From Streptomyces flavofungini (GTDB lineage Bacteria > Actinomycetota > Actinomycetes > Streptomycetales > Streptomycetaceae), in contig NZ_CP128846.1 in the NCBI RefSeq assembly GCF_030388665.1, forward strand, positions 8,528,001-8,592,000: a stretch of DNA of 64,000 bases, written 5' to 3'. Positions 15,774-24,421 of the stretch are shown here, piece after piece (within the stretch, counting starts at the first letter, position 1; each line of letters begins with the position of its first letter). Under the pieces are notes generated by a model. That model was not told the origin of the DNA, did no database searches, and saw only the letters and a program-made list of their open reading frames with translations. The position numbers were made by a program, and so were the translations under genes.

Positions 15774-17225
15774 TCACCGCAGAAGCCGGATGTCCCCCCG
15801 CACGCGGTAGAACCCACCGGCTGCCGCGTGCAGGGCGTCCACCACATAGCGCGCCCCGGGCTGCCGTATCGCCCGCGGGAACTGGACGTTCCAGGAGGCG
15901 TCGTAGCCCTCGGACACCACGTGCACGCGCAGCCGGCCGCCGTCCTGGACGCACTCGACGACGACCGCCCCCGCGGGAACCCGGGTGACCGTGGCCACCG
16001 CGGTAGCAGCCGTGGCCGGTGCGTACGTGGGCAGGGCCGCGGCCAGCTTGACGTCCCGCGCCTGTGGCACCGTGCCCCGCTGCGCCGCGGAGATCGCCGT
16101 CTCGCTCGCGTCGACGCAGACGAGCGAGCCGTCCGTCGTGACCAGGTACAGCCGTCCGTCGCGGTACTGCATGGAGAGGGCCGAGCCGCCACCCGTGCCG
16201 AGCTTCCACAGACGCGTGCCGTCCCGGTCGAAGCAGTAGACGGACGACGCGGCGTCACCGGCGAAGACGAACCGTCCGCTGGGCGAGGTCGCGCAGGAGT
16301 ACACCGGGCTGTCGCAGGCGTACGTCGCCTCGACGGCGCCCGTCGCCTTCGACAGGCGCTGGACCGCGCGGTGAGCGGTGCCCGCGTACACGGCGTCGTC
16401 CTCCTGCCAGCCGAACAGGACGCCGCCGCGGGTGGGTGTGTGCCACAACTCGCCGCCGCCGTCGGGTGCGTAGGCCGTCACGCCGCCGGTGTGGCCGTGG
16501 TAGACCGCCCGGTCGTCGGCGCGGACCATCCAGGCGTGCTCGCCCTGGCTGCGGCGCGCCCACTGGTGCTCGTCCTCGTGGTCGATGACGGTGAGGCGGC
16601 CCTCGCGGTCCGAGACGTTCAGGACGCCCTCGTGGATGTCCAGCCAGAAGATGTCGACGTCGGCGGCGATGTCGTACGCCGCGAAGGGCAGCTTCGACGA
16701 CAGGTCGTAGACGCTGCCGTCGTCGCAGCCCGCGTAGATCCAGAAGTCGTCGGCGACCAGGCACTTCACGCCGTCCGGCAGTTGGAAGCGGGCGAGGACG
16801 CCGCCGTTGTGGTCCAGGGTGTACACGTCCCCCGCCTGGTTGCCCACCCAGCAGTGGTCGTCGTCGACATGGATGCCGAACGCCGAGGAACCCGTGCGGA
16901 ACCGCCACAGGACCGGTGCCACGGCCCGCGCGGTGGACGGCGCCGACGCCACCTGGCGCCGCGTCACCGCGCGGGGCGCGCGCTGTCCGGGCACGGCGGG
17001 GGCGTACCCCTTGCGGACCTTCTCCGCGATCTTCTTCGAGGCCGCCGCCTGGGCCTTCGCCGTCGAGGCGAACGAGGTCGTCTGCGTCTGCCCGGCGGCG
17101 CCGATGCGCCCGTACCGCACCGTCACCGTCTGGTCGGCGACGGTCACTTCGTAGAACTTGTGCGCGCCCTCGCCCTCTTGTGACAGTTCCAGATACGTCG
17201 TCGAGACCGTGGACGCGGCAGGCAT
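15774..17225 (-). CDS. WGR domain fused to a PQQ-type beta-propeller
   Basis: A 483-residue cytoplasmic protein with no signal peptide. Residues about 8-78 form a WGR domain (HKFYEVTVADQTVTVRYGRIG, then a Lys-rich helix KAQAAASKKIAEKVRKGY). WGR domains bind nucleic acids in PARPs and occur in bacterial proteins. After a linker, residues 105-400 form a seven- or eight-bladed propeller (FGIHVDDDHCWVGNQAGDVYTLD and similar repeats of WxGxxxGxVYxxD). No catalytic PARP domain is present. A DNA-repair or scaffolding job is a guess from the WGR part only. ATG 17225; upstream GAGGGG is about ten bases away. Confidence 0.75.
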   Translation of the reverse strand: MPAASTVSTTYLELSQEGEGAHKFYEVTVADQTVTVRYGRIGAAGQTQTTSFASTAKAQAAASKKIAEKVRKGYAPAVPGQRAPRAVTRRQVASAPSTARAVAPVLWRFRTGSSAFGIHVDDDHCWVGNQAGDVYTLDHNGGVLARFQLPDGVKCLVADDFWIYAGCDDGSVYDLSSKLPFAAYDIAADVDIFWLDIHEGVLNVSDREGRLTVIDHEDEHQWARRSQGEHAWMVRADDRAVYHGHTGGVTAYAPDGGGELWHTPTRGGVLFGWQEDDAVYAGTAHRAVQRLSKATGAVEATYACDSPVYSCATSPSGRFVFAGDAASSVYCFDRDGTRLWKLGTGGGSALSMQYRDGRLYLVTTDGSLVCVDASETAISAAQRGTVPQARDVKLAAALPTYAPATAATAVATVTRVPAGAVVVECVQDGGRLRVHVVSEGYDASWNVQFPRAIRQPGARYVVDALHAAAGGFYRVRGDIRLLR

Positions 17226-17337
17226 GGCAGACCCCTCCCCAGGGCGGACCCGCGGCTTCTCCGGCGGGCCCCACTGCTCACACCGTAGGAGGAGCCACTG
17301 ACAACGACCGTCCTGGTCCGCGCGGCCGCCGCGCCGC

Positions 17338-17763
17338 TCAGCCGTCCTCGCCGGGCGGCGTGCCGCAGCTCGGGCCGCCGGGGCCGTCGAACCGGACCGA
17401 GCTGAAGAAGTCCCGGTAGGCGGGGAAGAAGTTGCCCTTGCCGGTCGGGCCGGAGGACGTCACCGCCGTACAGCCGGAGTAGTCCGCGTCGGACCAGAGG
17501 TAGATGGTCGAAGCTGTCCTGTTCCAGTCGGACTTGGCGCGGTCGTTCATGCCGAGTGCCGTCAGATCCGGCGCGCTCGCCCGGAGCGCGATCATGTCGC
17601 CGGTGCCGTCGAGGCCCGCGAACATGCAGTAGTGGCCGTCAGGACACCGGTCGTAGCCGTCCGCCGCGTGCGCCGTGGAGACCGGCACGACCGTGGTGGC
17701 CGCGGCGAGGGCCGCCACGAAGAGCAGGGGGAGCTTCGTCCTCAGGGCGAGGGCCTTGCGCAT
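17338..17763 (-). CDS. Secreted peptidase inhibitor, family I36 (SMPI-like)
   Basis: A 141-residue exported protein: signal peptide about 1-33 (LLFVAALAAATTVVPVSTAHAA) and a mature crystallin-like domain with four Cys (CPDGHYCMFAG, DYSGCTAV, PSCGT) that would form two disulfides. The pattern matches the Streptomyces metalloproteinase inhibitor SMPI family (I36), which blocks thermolysin-type proteases. The reactive site cannot be assigned by eye. ATG 17763; the gap to the ROK gene (17764-17955) separates it from upstream transcription. Confidence 0.82.
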   Translation of the reverse strand: MRKALALRTKLPLLFVAALAAATTVVPVSTAHAADGYDRCPDGHYCMFAGLDGTGDMIALRASAPDLTALGMNDRAKSDWNRTASTIYLWSDADYSGCTAVTSSGPTGKGNFFPAYRDFFSSVRFDGPGGPSCGTPPGEDG

Positions 17764-17914
17764 GCTGGTCCACCTTCGTCATCAGGGCGCGCGGGTCCGC
17801 GGGGGGCGGCCACCGGGAGAGCGGTGCGCGGGCCGTGGAGGAACCAGGCTTGTTGATCTGTCCGGTGGGCCGCCATCCCCCGAAGGAGGGACGCCGGGGG
17901 CAGACGGGGTGAGG

Positions 17915-17931
17915 GCCGGGGCGGGCCCGGC
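17915..17931. terminator. Short hairpin behind the ROK gene
   Basis: GCCGGG / CCCGGC six-bp stem with a five-base loop, 25 bases past the stop of the leftward ROK gene. Weak but well placed. Confidence 0.35.
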
Positions 17932-17955
17932 GCACCCCCGTGGGACGCGGCCCGC

Positions 17956-19206
17956 TCAGTACCCGCCCCCCGCGACCACCCGGTCGACCTCCCGCGGGGA
18001 GAGGGCGTGCTCTACCGCGAGGATGCCCGCGCCGATCGCCGCCGCGTTCTCGCCGGTGCGGCTCGGCTCGATGCGCAGGACGTGCGTGGCCAGCGGGTGC
18101 GAGCGCCGGTACACCGCCTCCCGGACGCCCGCGAGCAGCTGGTCGTGGACCGCGGCGAGCGCCCCGCCCACCACCACCGTGTCCGGGTTGAAGAAGTTCA
18201 CCAGGCCCGCGAGGACCTCGCCCACCGCCCGCCCCGCCTCCCGGACCATGCGGACCGCGTCCCGGTGGCCGGATTTCACCAGGCGTACGACATCGCTGCC
18301 CGACGCCGCGTCCAGGCCGAGGTCCGACAGACGACGGGCCAGGGCCGCGCCGCCCGCGACCGCCTCCAGACAGCCGGAGTTGCCGCAGCGGCACGGTTCG
18401 TCCAGCTCACCGACGCGGATGTGGCCGATGTCGCCCGCGCTGCCCTGAGCGCCCCTGTGCAGTCTGCTGTCGGCGACGATCCCGCAGCCGATGCCCGTGC
18501 CGACCTTGATGTAGAGGAGGTAGCGGGTGTCCGGAAACGCTCGGCGTTGCTCGGCGAGCGCCATCACGTTCACGTCGTTGTCGACGAGCGCGCGCACCTG
18601 GAACCGGTCCGCGAAGAACTCCGGGATCGGGTACTGGTGCCAGCCGGGCATGATCGGCGGGTCGACGGGGCGGCCGGTGGAGAACTCCACGGGCCCCGGC
18701 ACGCCGACGCCGAGGGACTGGAGGGTCGACGGCTCGCGCCCGGCCTCCTTCAGGAGCGCGTGCAGGGTGCGCTCCACATGGCCGAGCACCGACTGCGGCC
18801 CGTCCGCGATCGACAGCGGGTCCTCGCGCAGGGCGAGGGTCTGACCGCCCGCGTCCATCAGCAGGACGCGGCAGTGCGAGGCGCCCAGGTCGACGCCCGC
18901 GACGGCGTGCTCACGCGTGCGCAGGCGGAGCTTGCGCGGCGGCCTGCCGCCCGTGGAACTGCCGTCGGCCTCCTCCGTCACGAATCCGTGCGCGATGAGC
19001 GCGTCCACCCGCTGGGAGACCGTCGAGCGCGCGAGGCCCGTGAGCCGGGCGAGGTCCGCCCGGGTGGCCGCCGCGCCCGCGCGGAGCAGGGCGAGGACGT
19101 CACCGGGCGAGGAGGCCACCGGCGCGGGTGAGCCGTCCGGGGACGGGGCGGACGGGGCGGACGGGGCGGACGGGGCGGACGGGGAAGGATCCGGCGCTCC
19201 AGGCAT
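17956..19206 (-). CDS. ROK-family transcriptional regulator
   Basis: A 416-residue repressor-type ROK protein, probably controlling the divergent ABC transporter genes in response to a sugar. Residues about 35-95 form a winged HTH (RADLARLTGLARSTVSQRVDALIAHGF). The rest is the ROK sugar-kinase fold: DLGASHCRVLL (phosphate loop), GVGVPGPVE, VDNDVN, GTGIGCGIV and the zinc motif C-x-CGNSGCLE. The N-terminus is a low-complexity PSAPSAPSAP stretch encoded by a 9-bp repeat. ATG 19206 has AGGG about eight bases upstream; GTG 19215 is the alternative. Confidence 0.88.
   Translation of the reverse strand: MPGAPDPSPSAPSAPSAPSAPSPDGSPAPVASSPGDVLALLRAGAAATRADLARLTGLARSTVSQRVDALIAHGFVTEEADGSSTGGRPPRKLRLRTREHAVAGVDLGASHCRVLLMDAGGQTLALREDPLSIADGPQSVLGHVERTLHALLKEAGREPSTLQSLGVGVPGPVEFSTGRPVDPPIMPGWHQYPIPEFFADRFQVRALVDNDVNVMALAEQRRAFPDTRYLLYIKVGTGIGCGIVADSRLHRGAQGSAGDIGHIRVGELDEPCRCGNSGCLEAVAGGAALARRLSDLGLDAASGSDVVRLVKSGHRDAVRMVREAGRAVGEVLAGLVNFFNPDTVVVGGALAAVHDQLLAGVREAVYRRSHPLATHVLRIEPSRTGENAAAIGAGILAVEHALSPREVDRVVAGGGY
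19141..19194. repeat. 9-bp tandem repeat inside the ROK gene
   Basis: The unit GGACGGGGC is repeated five times with a sixth near copy (GGACGGGGA). It encodes the Pro-Ser-Ala run at the regulator's N-terminus and is prone to slippage, which would change length by three residues at a time and keep the frame. Confidence 0.85.
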
Positions 19207-19296
19207 GCCAGTCACCCTAGGGACGACTTTCGCTGCTCACAAGGCCGATGATGTTTGATCGTCGACCTAAGTCCCCGTCAAATGCCGTGTAAACAA

Positions 19297-19334
19297 AAGC
19301 GCTTGGGCCCTTGACAGGTCAAAGGGGTCTCATC
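19297..19334. promoter_or_regulatory. Candidate operator and -35 of the sugar-transport operon
   Basis: AAGCGCTT (19297-19304) is a perfect 8-bp palindrome, set in GTAAACAAAAGCGCTTGGG, of the kind used by sugar regulators. Seven bases on is TTGACA (19311-19316), the only consensus -35 in the gap, within CCCTTGACAGGTCAAAGGG, itself a near inverted repeat. The -10 17 bases later (CACATT) is poor. The layout suggests the ROK protein represses its divergent neighbours here. Confidence 0.55.
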
Positions 19335-19370
19335 ACATTGCTCTGCAGGCCGCTGCCGAAGGAGCTGAGG

Positions 19371-21065
19371 GTGCAGGCGATGCATGCGAAGCAGGCGACG
19401 CACACGATGGTGGCGATGCACGGCGTGTCCAAGAGCTTCCTCGGCGTGCGCGTGCTGCACGGCGTCTCGCTCGACCTCGCCGCGGGCGAGGTGCACGCCC
19501 TGGTCGGGGAGAACGGCGCGGGCAAGTCGACGCTCATGAAGGTCCTCGCGGGCGAACACGTACCGGACGAGGGCGTCATCACGCTCGCCGGACGGCCCCA
19601 CCACTTCAGCCACCCCGCCCAGGCGCAGGCCGCGGGGATCGGCATCATCCACCAGGAGTTCGCGCTCCTCGCGCACCGCACGGTCGCCGAGAACGTCTTC
19701 CTCGGCCGCGAGCCGACCCGCTACGGCCTCGTCGACCGCCGCGCCATGGAGGACCGCACCGCCCGGCTCCTCGCCGACCTCGGCGAGGCCGGGATCGGGC
19801 CGCGGACGTACGTGCGCGACCTGTCCGTCGCCCGGCAGCAGACCGTCGAGATCGTCAAGGCGCTCGCCTCCGACGTGCGCGTCCTCGTCATGGACGAGCC
19901 GACCGCGCCGCTCGCCGACCACGAGGCGGGTCTGCTGCACGCCTTGGTGCGCCGCCTGGCCGCGCGCGGCCTCGGCATCCTGTACATCTCGCACCGGCTG
20001 CGCGAGGTCTTCGACCTGTCCCAGCGCGTCACCGTCCTCAAGGACGGCCGCCACGTGACGACGGTACGCACCGAGGACACCGACACCGACCGGATCGTAC
20101 GGGCCATGGTGGGCCGCGAGCTCAGCGCCTACTACCCGCCGCGCGCCCACCCCGAGGAGATCGGCGAGGCCCGTCTCGCCGTGCGCGGCGGCGGCAACGC
20201 CCGGCTCACCGGCATCGACCTGACGCTGCGCGCGGGCGAGGTCACCGGCGTCGCGGGCCTCCAGGGGGCGGGCCGCACCTCCCTCGTCCGGGCCCTCTTC
20301 GGCGCCGCGCCCTTCACCACGGGCACCATGACCGTCGACGGGGCGGCGCTCAGGCCCGGCACGCCGCGCCAGGCCATCCGCGCCGGTGTCGCCCTCGTCA
20401 CGGAGGACCGCAAGGCGGAGGGGCTCGCGCTGCGCCAGTCCGTGCGGGACAACGCGCTGCTGGTGACCCGCGCCGTGCCGGGCCGCGAACGGCCCCCAAC
20501 GGCACGGGAGGTGACGGCGCTCCTGGAGAAGGTCCGGCTCCAGGCGCGCGGTGAGCACCAGGAGGCCCGCTTTCTGTCCGGCGGCAACCAGCAGAAGGTC
20601 GTCATCGCCAAGTGGCTCGCCGCCCGCCCCCGGGTGCTGCTCTTCGACGAACCCACCCGCGGTGTCGACGTCGGCGCCAAGGCCGCCATCCACACGTTGG
20701 TGCGCGACCTCGCCCGCGAAGGCCTCGCCGTCCTCATCGTCTCGTCGGAACTGCCCGAACTGATCGGCATGAGCGACCGGATCCTCGTCATGGCCGAGGG
20801 GCGCATCGCCGGTGAACTGCCCGCCGGGGCGAGCGAGGAGGACGTGATGCGCCTCGCGACGACCACCCGGGACGGCGCCGCGGCGACCGGTCCGGGCAGC
20901 GCGAGCTCGGACAGGGCCGGCTCTGACGGCGCCTCCTCCGACACCGTCGCCCCGGACGGGACCGCCGCGCCTCCGTCCGCTCCGGACGGGACCACCCCGA
21001 CCCCGTCCGCCCCGGACGCCACCCCGCCCCCGTCCGCCCCGACCCCGCAGGAAGGAGTGGCATGA
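19371..21065 (+). CDS. Sugar ABC importer ATPase, RbsA/XylG type (two fused domains)
   Basis: A 564-residue double ATPase that powers uptake through the two permeases downstream. First domain: Walker A GENGAGKST, signature DLSVARQQ, Walker B LVMDEPTAPL, H-loop ISHRL. Second domain: degenerate Walker A GLQGAGRTS, good signature LSGGNQQK, Walker B LLFDEPTRGVDVGAK. This asymmetry is normal for the family. The C-terminus carries about 60 extra Ser/Pro/Thr/Asp-rich residues, not usual for RbsA proteins. GTG 19371 has AAGGAG six bases upstream; ATG 19380 is possible. It overlaps the first permease by four bases. Confidence 0.92.
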   Translation: MQAMHAKQATHTMVAMHGVSKSFLGVRVLHGVSLDLAAGEVHALVGENGAGKSTLMKVLAGEHVPDEGVITLAGRPHHFSHPAQAQAAGIGIIHQEFALLAHRTVAENVFLGREPTRYGLVDRRAMEDRTARLLADLGEAGIGPRTYVRDLSVARQQTVEIVKALASDVRVLVMDEPTAPLADHEAGLLHALVRRLAARGLGILYISHRLREVFDLSQRVTVLKDGRHVTTVRTEDTDTDRIVRAMVGRELSAYYPPRAHPEEIGEARLAVRGGGNARLTGIDLTLRAGEVTGVAGLQGAGRTSLVRALFGAAPFTTGTMTVDGAALRPGTPRQAIRAGVALVTEDRKAEGLALRQSVRDNALLVTRAVPGRERPPTAREVTALLEKVRLQARGEHQEARFLSGGNQQKVVIAKWLAARPRVLLFDEPTRGVDVGAKAAIHTLVRDLAREGLAVLIVSSELPELIGMSDRILVMAEGRIAGELPAGASEEDVMRLATTTRDGAAATGPGSASSDRAGSDGASSDTVAPDGTAAPPSAPDGTTPTPSAPDATPPPSAPTPQEGVA

Positions 21066-22075
21066 CCGGTACCGCCCTCGTCCCCCGGCCCTCTCCGGCC
21101 CCGGCGAAGACCCGCGCCCCGCTCGGCCGCCACCGGCTCGCCGACCCCGCCGTCGGGGTCTGGCTCGCCGCCGCGGCCGTCACCGCGCTCGGGTGGATCG
21201 CCGTGGCCGCGCGCGGCGGCGACTTCCTCACCCTCACCAACGTCGTCGGCATCCTGCAGAACAGCGTGGCACTCGGTCTCGTCGCCGTCGGCCAGACCGC
21301 CGTCATCCTCACCGGCTCCCTCGACCTGTCGGTGGCGTACCTCATCAGCCTCGGGACCCTTGTCGCCGCCACCACGATGGAGAACGGCTCCGTCGTCACC
21401 GGGGTCCTCGCGGTCCTCGCGCTGTCCGCGGCCGTCGGGCTCGCCAACGGTCTGATCGTCACCGGTCTGAAGGTCAACGCGTTCATCGCGACCCTCGGCA
21501 CCGCCTTCATCCTGCGCGGCTGGATCGAGGACAACTACACCGGGCCCGCGGGCAAGGTCCCCGCCTCCTTCCAGCACCTCGGCTACGACCGGATGGGCCC
21601 GATCCCCGTCTCCCTCTTCCTGCTCCTCGCCGTCACCGCGGCGCTGTGGGTGATCACCCGGCGCACCCGCTTCGGCCATCACCTGTACGCGACCGGCGGC
21701 GACGAGCACGCGGCCCGCCTGTCCGGCGTCCGCACCCGCCGCACCGTGATCGCCGCCCACGTCCTGTGCTCGTTGTGCGTGGGCGCCGCCGCCCTGTTCC
21801 TCGCCTCGCGCCTGGGCGCAGGAGCGCCGTGGGCCGGCACCGAGGCCCGCTACGACCTGGAGTCCATCGCGGCCGTCGTCCTCGGCGGCACCGTGCTCGC
21901 GGGCGGGCGCGGGGGAGTGGTCGGCACCCTCGGCGGCGTCCTCGTGCTCGCCGTCCTCGACTCCGTCTTCAACCAGCTCGGCGTCGACCCCTTCTTCAAG
22001 AACGTCGTGCGCGGCGTCGTCATCATCGCCGCCGTCGCCCTCTACGCCCGGCACGGCGCCAGGAGATCCGCATGA
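21062..22075 (+). CDS. Sugar ABC importer permease 1 (RbsC-like)
   Basis: A 337-residue integral membrane permease of the ribose/xylose branched type with about nine or ten hydrophobic segments. Conserved pieces include LGLVAVGQTAVILTGSLDLSV and, near the C-terminus, ESIAAVVLGGTVLAGGRGG with TLGGVLVL, the usual RbsC contact region. It starts by ATGA overlap with the ATPase and ends in ATGA overlap with the second permease, so a heterodimeric channel made in equal amounts is likely. Confidence 0.9.
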   Translation: MTGTALVPRPSPAPAKTRAPLGRHRLADPAVGVWLAAAAVTALGWIAVAARGGDFLTLTNVVGILQNSVALGLVAVGQTAVILTGSLDLSVAYLISLGTLVAATTMENGSVVTGVLAVLALSAAVGLANGLIVTGLKVNAFIATLGTAFILRGWIEDNYTGPAGKVPASFQHLGYDRMGPIPVSLFLLLAVTAALWVITRRTRFGHHLYATGGDEHAARLSGVRTRRTVIAAHVLCSLCVGAAALFLASRLGAGAPWAGTEARYDLESIAAVVLGGTVLAGGRGGVVGTLGGVLVLAVLDSVFNQLGVDPFFKNVVRGVVIIAAVALYARHGARRSA

Positions 22076-23178
22076 GCACCGGCACGGCCACGAACGCGGC
22101 GCCGGAGCGGACCACGAAGGCCGCCACCGCCCCCTACCGGGCCCTGGCCCGCACCCTCGGCACGGGCGCGCCCGTCTACGCCCTCCTGATCGTGCTCCTC
22201 CTGGCGCTCGCCGCGACCGACCCCGGCTTCTACGAACCCGACCGCTTCCTCGCCTTCGTCAAGCGCGCGGCACCGCTGGTGATCCTCGCCGCCGGGCAGT
22301 ACCTGGTCATCGTGTGCGGCGAGTTCGACCTGTCCGTCGGCGCGATCGTCACCGCCGGGGTGGTCGCGGCGGCCGAGGTCTACGGAACGCACCCCGGTGC
22401 CCCCTGGGCGCTGATGACCGCGGGACTGCTTCTCGCGGGCGCCGCGGCCGGTCTCCTGAACGGGCTGATCACCACCGTGCTCCGGGTGCCGTCGTTCATC
22501 ACCACGCTCGGCATGATGCTGATCCTCGAAGGCGCCGTCTTCTACTGGACGGGCGGCTCCCCCCAGGGCCGGCTTCCGGAGGACTTCCGCCGCCTCGGCC
22601 GGGACACGGCGTTCGGCTGGCTGCCGTGGGCCGTGCTCGCCTGCGTCGTCGCGGGCGTCCTCGTGGCGCTCCTGACGCGCTCCGACTTCGGGCGCACGCT
22701 CGTCGCCACCGGGGACAGCGAACGCGCCGCCCATCTGGCCGGGGTGCGGGTGCGACGGGTCCGCGTCCTGGCGTTCGTGCTCTCGGGTGTCGCCGCCGCC
22801 CTTGCCGCCGTGCTCGTCGGGGGCTTCTCCGGGGTGTCCGCGCAGGCGGGCCGGGGGTACGAGTTCGAGGCGATCACCGCCGTCGTGCTCGGCGGCGTTG
22901 CCCTCGGCGGCGGGCGGGGCAGCGTCGTGGCCGCGATGGCGGGCGCCTTCTCGCTGCAGGCGCTGTTCACGCTGCTCAACCTCCAAGGCGTGTCCGGGGC
23001 GTTGGAGTCCACCGTCCAGGGCGTCATCGTCATCACCGCCGTCGGGCTCGGCGCCGCCGACTTCTCCCGGCTGCGCCGACGCGGCCACCCGCCGGGCCCG
23101 CCCACGGCAGCACCGCCCGCACCGGCCACCCCATCGCGCACCCACCGGGAGGGACACCCCCATGACCCGCAGCCGTAG
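22072..23178 (+). CDS. Sugar ABC importer permease 2 (RbsC-like)
   Basis: A 368-residue paralogue of the preceding permease, with the same marks (ILAAGQYLVIVCGEFDLSVGA, EAITAVVLGGVALGGGRGS). It pairs with permease 1 as two distinct half-channels. A hydrophilic Pro-rich tail of about 30 residues follows the last membrane segment. ATG 22072 has AGGAGA five bases upstream. Its end overlaps the binding-protein gene by 17 bases, in another frame. Confidence 0.9.
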   Translation: MSTGTATNAAPERTTKAATAPYRALARTLGTGAPVYALLIVLLLALAATDPGFYEPDRFLAFVKRAAPLVILAAGQYLVIVCGEFDLSVGAIVTAGVVAAAEVYGTHPGAPWALMTAGLLLAGAAAGLLNGLITTVLRVPSFITTLGMMLILEGAVFYWTGGSPQGRLPEDFRRLGRDTAFGWLPWAVLACVVAGVLVALLTRSDFGRTLVATGDSERAAHLAGVRVRRVRVLAFVLSGVAAALAAVLVGGFSGVSAQAGRGYEFEAITAVVLGGVALGGGRGSVVAAMAGAFSLQALFTLLNLQGVSGALESTVQGVIVITAVGLGAADFSRLRRRGHPPGPPTAAPPAPATPSRTHREGHPHDPQP

Positions 23179-24421
23179 CCCGCGACCCCGCCGCCGCCCC
23201 ACCACTCCCGCGGCCGCCGCCGTCCTCGCCACCGCCCTGCTCGCCGCGCTCACCGCTTGCTCCAGCGACGCCCCCGCCGACGCGCCCGCCGCGTCCGGGC
23301 AGAACGCCGGGCACAGCGCCGGGCAGAAGGGCGACAGCGGGGACAAGCCGTCCAAGTTCTTCGACCGGGTCGAGTACGACCGGCAGTTGACGCTCAGCGG
23401 GCTGACCCCGAAGGGCCCGGCCGCGAAGCCCTGGGAGCAGATGCTCGAACCGAAGATGACCGACACCGCCAGGTACCGGAAGAAGGGCGAGGGCGACGAC
23501 GTCGACCTGTGCTTCTCCAACGCCGGGGTCTTCAACCCCTGGCGGCAGGTCGGTCTGAAGAACATGAAGGCAGAGGCCGAACTGCACGACGAGATCGACG
23601 ACTTCACCGTCCTGGACGCCCAGGGCAAGGACGACAAGCAGATCTCCGACATCCAGGAGCTCGCGGGAAACAAGGACTGCGACGCGCTCATCGTCTCGCC
23701 CAACACCACCGCCACCCTCACGCCCGCGGTGAAGGAGGCCTGCGGCAAGCTGCCCGTCATCGTTTTCGACCGGGGCGTGGAGACCGACTGTGCCGTGACC
23801 TTCATCAACCCCATCGGCGGCTACGGCTACGGTGCCGTCGCCGCCGACTTCCTCGTGGACGAGGTCGAGCCCAAGGGCAAGATCCTCGCGCTGCGCATCT
23901 CGCCCGGCGTCGACGTCCTGGAGACCCGCTGGTCCGCCGCGAAGCTCGCCTTCGACAAGAGCGAACTGGACGTCGTGGACGTGAAGTTCACCGACGGCGA
24001 CCCGGCGAAGACCAAGTCCGTCGTGTCCGACGCGATCTCCCGGCACGGTTCGATCGACGGCGTGTGGATGGACTCCGGGGCCACGGCCGTGGCCGCGGTG
24101 GAGGCCTTCGAGGACTCGGGTGCCGACGTGCCCCCGATCACCGGCGAGGACCAGCAGGACTTCCTGGAGGCCTGGAAGGACAAGAAGCTCACCGCGATCG
24201 CCCCCACCTATCCCACGTTCCAGTGGCGCACCCCGGTGATCGCCGCCCTGCGCATCCTCAGGGGCGAGCGGGTGCCCGAGGAGTGGAAGCTGCCGCAGCC
24301 CACCGTCACCGAGGCCAACCTCGACGACTACCTCCAGGACGGCATGCCGCCGCTGCACTACGCGATGTGCGGCTGCCAGAAGCTGCCCGGGTTCCCCGGG
24401 GCCTGGGGAGGCAAGAAGTGA
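23162..24421 (+). CDS. Sugar-binding lipoprotein of the ABC importer
   Basis: A 419-residue periplasmic-binding-protein-like lipoprotein. The lipobox LTAC33 follows an Arg-rich start and hydrophobic helix, so it would be anchored outside the membrane. The body shows type I binding-protein features (CFSNAGVFNPWRQVGLKNM, DALIVSPNTTATLTPAV, VIVFDRGVETDC, PPITGEDQQDFLEAW). At 419 residues it is longer than RbsB (about 300), and it has several Cys, including GC-x-C-like MCGCQK at the end. Ribosome site GGGAGGG. The ligand is not predictable. The isomerase gene starts inside its stop (GTGA). Confidence 0.9.
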   Translation: MTRSRSPRPRRRPTTPAAAAVLATALLAALTACSSDAPADAPAASGQNAGHSAGQKGDSGDKPSKFFDRVEYDRQLTLSGLTPKGPAAKPWEQMLEPKMTDTARYRKKGEGDDVDLCFSNAGVFNPWRQVGLKNMKAEAELHDEIDDFTVLDAQGKDDKQISDIQELAGNKDCDALIVSPNTTATLTPAVKEACGKLPVIVFDRGVETDCAVTFINPIGGYGYGAVAADFLVDEVEPKGKILALRISPGVDVLETRWSAAKLAFDKSELDVVDVKFTDGDPAKTKSVVSDAISRHGSIDGVWMDSGATAVAAVEAFEDSGADVPPITGEDQQDFLEAWKDKKLTAIAPTYPTFQWRTPVIAALRILRGERVPEEWKLPQPTVTEANLDDYLQDGMPPLHYAMCGCQKLPGFPGAWGGKK

